From Lepisosteus oculatus (taxonomy: Eukaryota > Chordata > Actinopteri > Semionotiformes > Lepisosteidae), in contig NC_090703.1 in assembly GCF_040954835.1 (NCBI RefSeq), positions 19,791,444-19,855,443 of the forward strand: a stretch of 64,000 bases of DNA, written 5' to 3'. The notes beneath the pieces were generated by a model. That model was not told the DNA's origin, did not search any database, and was given only the letters and a program-made list of their open reading frames with translations. Below are positions 12,700 through 22,833 of this stretch, piece after piece; positions within the stretch are counted from its first letter, which is position 1, and each line of letters begins with the position of its first letter. The position numbers and the translations under genes are program-made.

Positions 12700-14110
12700 C
12701 AGCTAAAAGATTATTCCTGTAATAATGTATCCTTTAAAACCTGCGGCCAGCGCTAGCTGCAAATTCAGGAGCCGTTAGGTTTCAGGCTGGGAGCGGCCTG
12801 CTGCGAGTTACTGAGTGATGAATGAACAGTGGACACAGTAAGTGCCTGCGGCGAATGAGGAAAGAAAGGGCTGTGATCACTCGGCTTCCTGTTCTGGGCT
12901 CCAGAATGCACGTTAACATGCACTGATCAAGGCGACCTCTGCTAGTGCACGGTACTGCAGGGCCTTTCAGTCAGAGGCAGGACCACTGGAGCCCATTGGT
13001 GATTGTAAATTATTGAGCAGGTCTGCTGCCAGCTTGTATTTAAAAATGTCATTACCTGAGCTGGTTTCATTGCAGGGCTACTCTAGAGCTATTGGCCTAT
13101 CCAGACGAGATAGAAAGAAATCCTCTGTGTTAAGTGTGCGAGTAGAATTGTTTCGGGGTTTTTTGGCGTTTGTGAGTAAAGTAATGTGCTTGACTTGATC
13201 CTTCTCCGTTTTCCTGGCTTAAGAGCTCTTCCAGGGTCCGCATGGCAGCACCGTCAGCGTTTAACTTTTGTGAGCAAAAAAAAGCCGCAGTGCAAACTGG
13301 GGGATTGTGGTGCTGCAGTAAGGTGGAAGTGGTTCCTGAAAGAGTACTGCCTGACGTGGGAAACGCTGCCGAACGCTTTCTTGTGAGAAGCTTGGACAGA
13401 CGGATGCAGCGAAGTGGGATCAAAAACACCTGGCGGCTCCTAATTGGAGCTGGCGGCTTTGGGAGCTGTTGGTGATCTGCTTGTCTTGTCTTCAGTCTCC
13501 GTGCACACCTCTCCTCCAGCCTGAGCTTGAGTACAGCTGCACAGCCAATATAGGCTCCTCGTGCTTCTTTACATAACACAAAAATATCCTCTCCGGGCGC
13601 GTTCCTTGCTTCTTCTCCTCTCCCCCTCTCTGCTGCTGCAACAGAGGTTTCAGACAGCTTGTCCTGGCTTTGCGCGGCACAGCTGACTGGAAGAGAAGAA
13701 TGCAGTTTCCCAGCAGTGGTGCAGAGGGTCACCCCGTGCCTCTCGTTTATTTCTGCTCACTTCCCTGTCCTACAACTTTTACGTTTGCTTGAAGGTGGGC
13801 TGGACTCCAAAGCTGAGGCAGAGGTGGGGTGCGACGTGCTGACTGTTCTCCTGACTAACTCGTGGCCCATCTGTGCTGCCTTTGGAGACGCGCAACTTGA
13901 AAGAATTTTTGCTTTAACAGGCTTTTAAGATGCGCTGTTAAAGCCTCGCAAACGCGGAAGGTTTTTCCAGAGTTGTCGTAATTCTCGACGCAACAAGGCA
14001 CCAGCATCAAGCGGTGTACGAACCGTTTCTAAACCTGTCTGATTCCGAGATTCGGCGTGCCGTTCGCACTGCCCACAGCAGCCTTGTGTGAAGTGTACAA
14101 AGAAAACCGT
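12700..14110. other. Moderately GC/CpG-rich intronic segment of unknown role
   Basis: CpGs recur at about 12740-12860, 13230-13450, 13590-13680 and 13920-14080, unlike the flanking AT-rich intron. A 200-codon - strand ORF (13130-13732) and a few + strand ORFs exist, but their translations show no domain I recognise and look compositional. It may be a further alternative promoter, an enhancer or an old insertion. I found no strong splice donor that would decide this. Confidence 0.3.
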
Positions 14111-15275
14111 CAGACAGTAGAATGCGCCTTGCGAAGGAGTCTGGCTGCTTGCCTGCTTACTTAGAGACAGGTTCTATAACTGTCATAGTGGGTAGATTGA
14201 TATGAATCGCCATGGTGACCAGCGTGTTCCACACAGAACCCATTTCTCCGGCTGGAGAGAAGCCCTTTGAGACCGTGCTGGTGAGCTGCTGCAGAGCTCC
14301 TGTACTGCTGACTAGTGCAAGAACAGACAGGTATAGAGGAAGGATGGTTATAAAATAAGAGCTCTTAAGTCTTTTCACCCATGTGGTCCTTTGCTTTCCT
14401 TCATCGGGAACATTTGCACGGAATATGATTTCTTTACCAAGTGCCGATGTGGTTTAACTACAGCCATCTTTTTAATCAAAAGGAAGAAACCTTTCGTTCT
14501 ACAGCAGTAGATTATAAGAATGAATTTCATGGTGTTTTCAAATAACTGAAACACTGAACCACTGCTTAGTCAAGTCTCTCCAAAGAGAAATTCTAACTGA
14601 GGCACTCTTAGACAACAACAGCCGGTTTGTAAATACTGTCAATCCAAATGCCGATAAAAAACATTTTTCCCCTCTTATATTTGCTGTCCAAGACAAAACA
14701 TCTTAAAAGCTAGTCTCTCGTGCACATTTTAGGTCATGATTGTCCATATAGCGAATATTTCTGAAATACCAATTGTTGGAGAGAAACTAGCTCCTTTCAC
14801 GTTCTCTTGGCCTACATTAATGCTGACTTTGCTATTTTGTGTGATCACACGTACACCTAATCCAAACTGTAAAATCTCGTCACTTTTAGACAAGTGATTT
14901 TAAAGCTTCCTGACCTCTCGCATTAATGCTGTGAATCGACACGATTTCCATTAAGACAGGACTTCAGAGGGCTTGTCTGCAGCAATGATGCCTGGAGTTC
15001 TCGGTACAGCTTGCTCAACATCTTGCAAGCATGCCATCTATTGCACAAGAGATCTATCCAGAGTCTCGAATCTCTTCCTTATTGCCCGTCAAACTGAAAT
15101 CTATACCCAGCTCACCCCGCTGGTCCTAAACAGCTTCTATGAAGGTAAAAGAAACTCCCAAGATTTTTTCAATTACTGTTGCATCTATCGATTCCCTGTG
15201 AGACTCTGGATAGATCTCTGAGGCATGGTCGTCCCTGTTCTCTATTAGACAGTTTTTTTTTCATTTTCTCCCCAG

Positions 15276-15279
15276 ATAC
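15276..15279 (+). other. Splice acceptor and four-base 5' leader of the coding exon
   Basis: A pyrimidine-rich run (TTTTTTTTCATTTTCTCC) ending in CCAG at 15275 precedes ATAC and the ATG at 15280. In this organisation the start codon lies almost on the splice junction, so the choice of first exon decides the upstream context of the ATG. Confidence 0.75.
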
Positions 15280-16056
15280 ATGTTGGGCAGAGGCGTGAAA
15301 CGCAAGCTGAGTGACTACGAGGAGAGCATGGCCGCCGGGATCCCGGGCGTCTCTGACTCTGGCTTCACCCTGCCCTACCTGCAGCAGCGGCAGCTGGTGC
15401 TCGACATGTGCTTGAGCAAACTGCAGAGCTGCCACAGGAAGGTGGAGCCCAGCCTGCACCGCTCCGTCCTGCTGGCCAACACCCTGCGGCAGATCCAGGA
15501 GGAGATGCGCCAGGAGGGGGGCGACCCGCCGCTGACCCCCCAGTGCGGGGAGGGCGTCTGCAGCCCTGCCACGCCCATGCACACCCCCGACCTGCCCCCC
15601 GTGCCGCCGGAAAGCCCGGGGGGCGGCAGCGTGACTGACGGCGGCGCGGCCCCACCTGCTCCCTCCCTCCCGCCGGAGGCCGCGAGCGAGCCGCTGGCCT
15701 GCCCCCGCTGCGCCGGCAGCGAAGAGGGGATGTGCTTCGCCCCCTCGCCGGGCCCTCCCCCCTTCGCGGCCGAGGGAGACGCCAGGTCGCCCGACTCGCT
15801 CTTCAGCTGCTTCGAGATCACCAACTCCACCAGCTACCTGACGGACCTGGCGCTCGACGATATCTTCGAGGACATTGACACTTCCATGTATGATTCGTCG
15901 GACTTCTCTTCCGTTCTGGCTTTCCCGGCGTCCTCCGCGGAAGACGGCCTCAAGTCATTCCCCACCTGCAACTCCCCCTCTGCCAGCGGCATTCAGATCT
16001 GCATTACGGACCTGAACGATCTGGATCACATCATGGAGATCCTAGTGGGTTCCTGA
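15280..16056 (+). CDS. cdca4: SERTA-domain transcriptional co-regulator, CDCA4 by position (SERTAD2-like C-terminus)
   Basis: This single-exon CDS encodes 258 residues. It opens MLGRGVKRKL, the family's basic N-terminal motif (KRK at 7-9), which in relatives lies in the cyclin-binding/nuclear targeting region. Residues about 34-80 form the SERTA domain: LQQRQLVLDM at 34-43, KLQSCH at 47-52, VEPSLHRSVLLANT at 55-68, RQIQEEM at 70-76. This is closer to CDCA4 than to SERTAD1-3. Residues 85-175 are low-complexity and proline-rich. Residues 178-205 (FEITNSTSYLTDL, then EDIDTSMYD) match the SERTAD2 acidic segment, and the end LDHIMEILVGS is the shared C-terminal motif. SERTA proteins act in the nucleus with E2F/DP and PHD-bromodomain factors. 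The convergent CLBA1 gene downstream and AHNAK2 beyond it favour CDCA4. The SERTAD2-like tail leaves a divergent CDCA4 or another SERTA paralogue possible. The SERTA family call is nearly certain; the symbol is less so. Confidence 0.93.
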   Translation: MLGRGVKRKLSDYEESMAAGIPGVSDSGFTLPYLQQRQLVLDMCLSKLQSCHRKVEPSLHRSVLLANTLRQIQEEMRQEGGDPPLTPQCGEGVCSPATPMHTPDLPPVPPESPGGGSVTDGGAAPPAPSLPPEAASEPLACPRCAGSEEGMCFAPSPGPPPFAAEGDARSPDSLFSCFEITNSTSYLTDLALDDIFEDIDTSMYDSSDFSSVLAFPASSAEDGLKSFPTCNSPSASGIQICITDLNDLDHIMEILVGS

Positions 16057-17539
16057 AAAAGGCTTGGGAGTGGGAATAATACATTTTTATTACAGTATAT
16101 TTATATTTTTCTACAAATGACCTTAAGCTATTTATAAGTAAGAGACGTGATGCACATGAAATGCACCTACAGTAGATTAATTGCACGTTTTAAAGCTTGT
16201 TTGGAATTGGGTGCAAAGTTGAACTGAGCTGGAACACACACACGACAACAACCTAGTGTTACTTCAGACAAGTATATTTATTTTGTCAACGAATGCATTT
16301 TGTTCAATTTCATTGAAAATGCAAATGCAGCTGTGTGAAATCAGTGGTTAATTTGTGAGGCAAGAAATATCTTTTAGCTTTTTCAAAAAAGAATGATCTA
16401 TTTATTTTTTTAATCAATTTTTAATATGTATTTCTACAACATGATCGTGTCTTATATTCGATTTTAAATGGTTGTGTATCAAATTGACCTAGCACACACA
16501 ATGGATAAGGCTAACACTACCTCTTCAGACTTATCAATCTGCAGTGAGTGCTGTTTGATCTGAAACTCGAGAGCTTTCTCTTTATACTGTACAAAAACCT
16601 AACATTTTTCATAACAGTTCAGTATTTGCAATGGCTGCAAATTGGCAATTGTCAAAGATTCTTTTTAAAGCAGTTGTCCATTGAAAAGCAGTATTAAACA
16701 AATGTTTTTTATATCAAGATGATTTTATAGAAAACCCAGAATAGTGAATGAGGGAGATTTATAGTCTCTATAGCAACCCAAATAAGATGTCTCAAAACAG
16801 TGCCTACTGGAGGAAAAATAGACAGCTATTGTTTAACCTTACACTGTGGATTCACAAATGCATGCACTGGCTTGTAAAAGCTGCTGGTTTGCCTAATTTT
16901 CTTTGATCATATTGATTGTGACTTTTTCCTGCAAAAAGCTGTTTTACTGACATCGGCCGAGTGTTGAGACACTTTTGATCCATCTTCAAGCGACCTCCGC
17001 AAAGATTTTTCCAACCCGTGTTAGTGAATCATGAAAGTAATGTAAAGCATTCTTAAGCACCACTGGTATCCTACACTTTGCCATAACCGGAAATTTTATT
17101 TTGCTGTCTTATGCTTACCTAGCGCAGTTTGTGATTTTGAAGACTTCCCAGTTGTATAAGATCTGTAGAGAGGGGCTTTCTATTTAAAGTTTGTTTTATT
17201 TCGTTGTCTGATCACTTTTATTTGTACTTTCCTGTGGTTCAGTAGACAGTCTCTTGACCCGTTCATCTAGCTCACAGCCAACGGAGAACAGTGAAGCTTT
17301 CTAATTAGAGCATGATTGTCACCCAAACTGACGGATCTGTTATTGGAAGCAGCAAACGTTTCCCCGTATTCCCTGTACGTGGGCGCCACATGTATGTATT
17401 TGTACGTGTTTTCATGGGTGAACAGCTGGAGGCCAGATTATTTCCTCTGTTTTGTCAGGTGAGCTCAAAGGACATCGGTGCCCACTGTTCACTGAGATAC
17501 AGTACATGCATGCGCACTACATAATCCTAATAGCCAGCC

Positions 17540-17900
17540 GATCTGCAGGCTGTTTGTGCTGAGGCAGGAGGGGGAGAGGGGAGAGGCATTGCAGCGTCAC
17601 GTGCAGAGCTGCTCGCTGAACAGGGAGGGGCTACAGCTGGTGCCTCTGCCTCACCTCTCCCTTTGCGAGGGGCTTCATATTTAATAAGGCTCCTCCGGCA
17701 GCCGCCAGCTCCACCGTGGGAGGAGCGAGCTGTGCGCCCCTGTCTTTGTTAAACTCCAGACGGACGAGGGACGAAAACCGCTCTGATCTGGCCCGACACT
17801 TTTATAGCTTGATAGATCGCGGCAGTTCTGGTCTCTCATTTATTTCTGGCTTGAGAAATAGTTCTCGGCGTTATCAGAGCACTCTGCTGCCAGATATGTA
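17540..17900 (+). promoter_or_regulatory. GC-rich promoter-like island
   Basis: Within AT-rich sequence, about 360 bases are GC-rich with several CpGs. They contain GTCACGTG (an E-box of the USF/TFE type) near 17597, purine-rich GGGGGAGAGGGG tracts, and a TATA-like CATATTTAATAAGG near 17677-17690 followed about 30 bases on by GC-rich sequence. This is the layout of a TATA promoter reading rightward. No coding ORF of recognisable type follows, so it might drive a non-coding transcript or act as an enhancer. Confidence 0.35.
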
Positions 17901-18589
17901 GTGAGAACCATTGGAGTCCCTGATTTTAATGTTCAAAATTGATAGCTAAGGGAATAATGTTACAATGTTCACATTTAAATTAAAAGTACAGTCATTTAGA
18001 AAGCTTTTAGACTCCACACACATGGGCTGCAGTGTGGAGTGAAGCTGATTACCATGTGGGCGTTCTAAGGATTCCTTGTCCCCGTTGTGGTTTCAGTCGC
18101 ACATGGCCATATTCCTCTGCCTCAGCCACTAACATGGCTCTGGCTGTTAGAGCACAGATTGTAGTTTACTGCTGAGTAGTACCCCTAGAAAAAAGCAGTC
18201 GTAACTGGAAAAAAGCAAAACTGAATGTATTGGCGTGGAACAAGCACTTTTATCGGGCATGTCCTTCAGCCTTGGTGTGAATGGAGATGCCATTGTTTAA
18301 ACACCTTAAGAGAGAAACTTCTACTCCAGAGCACTATTCGCATAACAGGCCCTCCAGTCACCTTGAATTGAGCACAAATCATGTCGTTGTGTGTCAGTAC
18401 TATGTATTTGTCCCCCTGAACAGGTTTATTTTTTTCTTCTTTAGTTCTGGAAATGTTTTCTCAGATTTGCAGTCTGACTTCTTTTGCCGAGAAGTGGGTA
18501 AATAGACTTGGCCACAGAATTAGATATGGAAGTTTGTAAGCTTTGTAAGCTTTTTTGTATATGCTGTATTTAAGTAATTCCTGCGTGAT

Positions 18590-18606
18590 TATATATATAT
18601 ATTTAA
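18590..18606. repeat. AT dinucleotide run
   Basis: A short (TA)n stretch near the 3' UTR end. Confidence 0.6.
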
Positions 18607-19078
18607 TTTTTATGATCATCACAAAAGAAGGAGCTAATATATTACATTTATTTAAGAATGGTAGCGGTCCACTCTCATTGGTTTTGGCAGGTTGCACAAA
18701 ATGCCGGCGCCATTAGTTCTGAAAAAACTCCCCACTCGCTTGTCATCTTCTGTTGTTTTGTTGTAACTATATAGAAATCAGTTTGTATATATTTAATTTG
18801 TTATGGCTTATGATTTATTTTACTTTTTAATGTTATTTAATTGTCAATTGTGGTGTTCTTTCATGTAAAGCTGTGGAATATTCTATGCTGTTGCTATAGC
18901 AGCACGAAATGGGAGAAAAGGGTTGTGAAATGGGCAGTTTTCAGGCATGTCTGGCAGTTTTTAAAATCGTTGACTTCAGTAAGGGTCACATTACAAAACC
19001 TTTGTAAATTCTCTAAATTGGCATCTGCTTTTGTTAAATTGATAAAAATGCTTTTAAAAAGAAATCCCTTTTAATAAA

Positions 19079-22000
19079 ATGGAGTCAGTGCTTCCAAATT
19101 CGGTGTAAATAGCTTTTGCTAAAAATATGGCACTGTTTAGAACATGAGGAATATTGTCTTGTATTTTATTTACCAAACCAGTGTTCCCACGAGATCTTCC
19201 ACTTGTTTTCCGAAAGACCTGTCTGACTCTGTTGTGCCTGAAGATTTTCACAGCCTTTTCTTTCTTGGCTTGCTCTCTCAGCTCCCTGGGCCTCTCTGAA
19301 CCCGTGGCACTCTATCGGTCTGGATACCGATGGCTAGGGGCTTCTCAGGGCTGGATTTTCTTCTCTGGTCCTACCATGTTTGTGCACTGCATTTCACTGG
19401 TTTTACAGTCCTCCAAGCTTTTAACTTCATTTTAAACTTCAATTCAATGTGTACACATACCACAATACATCAGGGAGAGCGCAGAACACCCGAACCACAG
19501 TTTAAGAGCGTCAGATTTCCGGTTGTCTCTTAAAGTAACACATGAAAACAAAAAACAAGTTCCTTCTAAAACAGTTTCTATGTTAGAATGAGGTTGATTA
19601 GCACACTGTAAGGCACTTCAAGTACTCAACTGTTGGTCCAGAGCATTGTAGAGTATCACTTTTATACATTTCCAGAATGCTGTAAAAACTGACTGCTAAG
19701 ATTTCTTCACTCATGTCCTAAGTGCAATATAAACTTGTTTAATGCTAGGGAGCTGCCTCTGTGGCTTGTTACTTGCCATCATCTCTACTTCTCAGCACAC
19801 TGTTATATACTGTGTCACACTAGATGTAGGTGCTCCTTGAAAATAATAAAAGAAACATGATTGATGTGGATGTCTAACTACATGCATGAATATTTTTTTA
19901 ATTCTCTTCTTTTTCAAGTTTTTGGTTTTGTTCTCTAGTAAGTAGAGACCCTGAACTGTGTGTATGTGTGTTCTGTACATACTTTTACTTTTTATCTGTC
20001 ACCTTTATATCCTATGCAATACTATTGTAGCAGGTCAGTAAATCTATAACTTAAAAAACACAATCTGTGTTGAGTTTTATTGGCTTTTTACACTGCCAAG
20101 ATTCTTGTTCCTGAACTCTGACTCTATTGCTCTTAAAGAGGGTTCCGTTTTCTGATGGAGGTTTCTATAGTGTGGTTTTAAAGATGCAGTGTTTAATGTG
20201 AATTACTTAGTTATACGGGAAAAGGCCACATCCTAGAATAATATGAGAAGTTTCCCTACCAAGGATTATCCTATTTCAGACTAAGTAGAAATGAATTAAA
20301 GTAACTCTCACAGGTATTAAATACAGGGTACTAATAGTCAACATTTGCTAGTTTTGGAAGCCGAATTAAATATTACAAATGCATCCAAGCAAGTGCTAAA
20401 GTGTTAGAGATTTAATTGCAGAGGCCATGCAAATACTTCAAACGCTACTGTTTATATCCCTGCCTCTAATTTCTTTGAATCTCCATTTTTCAAATTGTAA
20501 ATTGTACATCATTTTTCTTTCAAATGCAGAGCTCAAGGAAACTCATAAGATCGTGTGCTCTGGTCTTTGGCAATCTGTGGTCTAGCACTGATCTTATACT
20601 GAATCTCTCCTAGGCATCTTCCCTGGGATTCCTCTGCTACACTATCAAACCTTAACTCAGTATGTTCTTTTTGGCTCCATTTACATTTATCTGGTCCACT
20701 GTAGCGTTTGAATTTATTATTTAAATGGTGATAAAAAACCTGAGGGGGAAAAGTTAGCCAGGATTTTTGAGGCAGCTAGGTGGATGTTAAGTCGTAGAAG
20801 CATGTATTCATTTGTTAGGTTTTCATATGAATTTTCATAACTGGACACGAGTTTTGCACAGGGTCAGTTCAAGTGCTCTTATGGTTCCATCTCCTCATTA
20901 AGCCAAAACCCCCAAAAATGTGCAAAATACTGTTAAGAATACAAGGCTGGTGCAGGATACTGTCTGCAAGGTGTACCTGAAACAGATCCTGAAAACAGAT
21001 GACCTTTCTGTCACCACCTACTGGGGTAAGAGAAAGTCTTTTGTTCTTACACCCTACTTCTGATGTCTTCAAGGATAGACTGTGAATTGCATCACCCTGT
21101 TTTAAGCCTGATTGTTTTCATGCTGCACAGCAACAGAATACATGGCTCTAGGGTGCACAGGAAGCAGTGTGTTGCCTGCATTTATAAAGGAATGAAATTA
21201 GAGGTTAGAAAGACAGCTGAAATCCATGGCCATATAAAACCAGTTCAAACAGATTATTTTAAGAGTTTTTGTTTTAACGATGCCAAACATTTACAAAGTG
21301 AGATGAGATACAGCAATGACAGATTGTCAAGGTTTAAAATGTTTAGATTGGTCTAAGTAATTTTACATTTTGCTCACATGCAGTTTGCAATTCATTAGAC
21401 AAAATAATTTGTTTAAAAAAACCTGTAAACACGATGAATTGGGTCATTCAATTACACCTTTCTAACCTTTATAAAAATATTTAGATTCATACCCATTGTT
21501 CGTTTACCCTACCGAATATTTATAGGAACTACAGCTATGAAGTGAGAACACACAAAGATAGTACCTGCAAGAAACCTGAAGACAAACCCCTGCATCTTCA
21601 TGAACTACAGAAGCAGATCACTACTGGTGTCTATGCACTTCTAATAAGCTGTTGTGCACAGAACAAATTGTGTGGGGCACGCAAAAAACGACTAAAGTCT
21701 AATCCGATTTTTTTGCTAGCATCTTTTTTTACTCAAAATATGTGCTACTGAAGTCAGTAAGTTGCATAAAGCTTCATTTCTATACATTATACAAAAACAG
21801 TACATCCTCAATGATCAATGAAAGCTGTAAATACAGAAAGGAGCATGCACAAGTCATTTGTGCTCAACGTCACAGTAGGCGTACAGTAAACAAATAGTGG
21901 AATTCTAAGGCTTTTGCTAAAACAATATTTTGCCCATTATCTAAGATCTACCTTATCTTCATCTTTATAAAGGTTTACTGCATTAGAGTTATTTCAGTTG

Positions 22001-22287
22001 TACTGGAAGACTCAAGAGAACTCTTGAAAATTTTTTTTTTTGTGCTCTGCCCATGTCAGTCCTTCGTTTTTGACGTGAGAGCCAGAATGCAGCAATAGGT
22101 AGAAAATTGGCGCATGGCAGTGATGGAGCACAAGAGTTGTTTTGCAAATTCTGAAGGCTCTAAAAACTGCTTATAAAGTTTAGAATCAGAATACAGAATT
22201 AGTTTTTCATTGTATTTTTTTATAAGTTTGTGAAAAGTACATTTTATACACTTTTTGGTGGTAACATAAGTCACCTTTTTCTTCCAG
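19079..22287. other. Intergenic spacer between convergent genes
   Basis: AT-rich sequence between the likely polyadenylation site of the SERTA gene and the repeat at 22.29 kb. I saw no coding exon, RNA gene or well-preserved repeat. The short ORFs here (for example 21063-21356 and 19154-19435) resemble no family. Some of it may be read-through 3' UTR of either convergent gene. Confidence 0.4.
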
Positions 22288-22465
22288 ACATTCATCCATT
22301 TTATAACTGATTGTTCCAGTTTAGAGCCTAACCTGGCAAACAACAGGCCCAAGGTAAGGTACACACTGGGCAGCACGCCAGTCCATCGCGGGGCACACAG
22401 ACAAACACTCACACCTAGGGACAATTTTCCCAGAAGCCAATTAAGCGACAGGTACGTCTTTGGAC
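22288..22465 (-). repeat. tRNA-derived SINE, family A, head-truncated
   Basis: It shows the family text in reverse: 'CATCCATTTTATAACTGATT', 'CACGCCAGTCCATCGCGGGG' and 'TTTTCCCAGAAGCCAATTAA'. The tRNA head is missing beyond 22465. It lies downstream of the CLBA1 stop codon. Confidence 0.8.
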
Positions 22466-22707
22466 AACTTTTTGTTATTCCTAATTAAAATTTTCACACA
22501 GTAACATATATAGGAATATGGGCCCCACCTTCCTTTATCTATTTTAGGCATCTTTGCAGTTGACTGAAAAATCTAACATGCATTCTGTGTTACTACAGTA
22601 CCAACAACGTAAATGTGCATTCAAACAGTTTTACCACAACAGATCCCGGCTCTTGACTTCAGTGTTGTAAACAGCATTACAGAAATCCTTCACTACAGGA
22701 GCTGGCT

Positions 22708-22833
22708 TCAGGAAAAGAAACCTCTCTTGTTATGTTGTATAGGGAGATGTTGTCCATGGCTGGAGATCCACTCCTGGGAGATCTGGTAGAGGTAGTGGGG
22801 TGCGCTCTGTGAACATTGTGATGGCTGGAGCAG
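22708..22833 (-). CDS. clba1: CLBA1 terminal coding exon
   Basis: The acceptor is CTCTTTTCTTCCTCTACAG|CTG. Phase 0 continues from the preceding exon for 41 codons to TGA at 22710-22708, ending NKRGFFS. Two other frames are also open for 25-60 codons, so the frame rests on the phase-0 donor of the upstream exon. Of the five exons this is the least certain. Confidence 0.5.
   Translation of the reverse strand: MLQPSQCSQSAPHYLYQISQEWISSHGQHLPIQHNKRGFFS

Larger units (their letters stand above)
80..15275 (+). other. Large intron 1 of the SERTA-domain gene
   Basis: The intron is bounded by GTAAGTATG at 80 and by a pyrimidine-rich tract ending in CCCCAG at 15275. It is mostly AT-rich, without convincing coding exons. 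It holds tRNA-derived SINE copies near 1.93-2.25, 4.05-4.26 and 11.07-11.39 kb, a V-SINE-like copy near 5.66-5.87 kb, a CT microsatellite near 6.03 kb, a GC-rich segment at 3.03-3.23 kb, a second CpG-rich patch with a splice donor at 9.54-10.20 kb, and a moderately CpG-rich segment at 12.7-14.1 kb. The remaining stretches show nothing I can name. Confidence 0.5.
16057..19078 (+). other. cdca4: Probable 3' UTR with polyadenylation signal at 19073
   Basis: AT-rich untranslated sequence follows the TGA, with several ATTTA-type elements (for example around 16270-16285 and 16395-16410). The only canonical AATAAA I found on this strand before 19.1 kb is at 19073-19078. ATTAAA variants at about 16694 and 17980 could end shorter transcripts. 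The block 18770-19078 is free of repeats and looks like slowly evolving UTR text, but I cannot test conservation. A GC-rich island at 17.54-17.90 kb interrupts the region. The 3' end is therefore uncertain between about 16.7 and 19.1 kb. Confidence 0.45.

Noticed and set aside
13130..13732. 200-codon - strand ORF in intron 1
   Set aside because: The translation has no recognisable motif, its start is arbitrary, and no flanking splice signals or regulatory context support a gene.
15375..15830. 151-codon - strand ORF opposite the SERTA CDS
   Set aside because: It is a shadow of the GC-rich, proline-rich coding sequence on the + strand.
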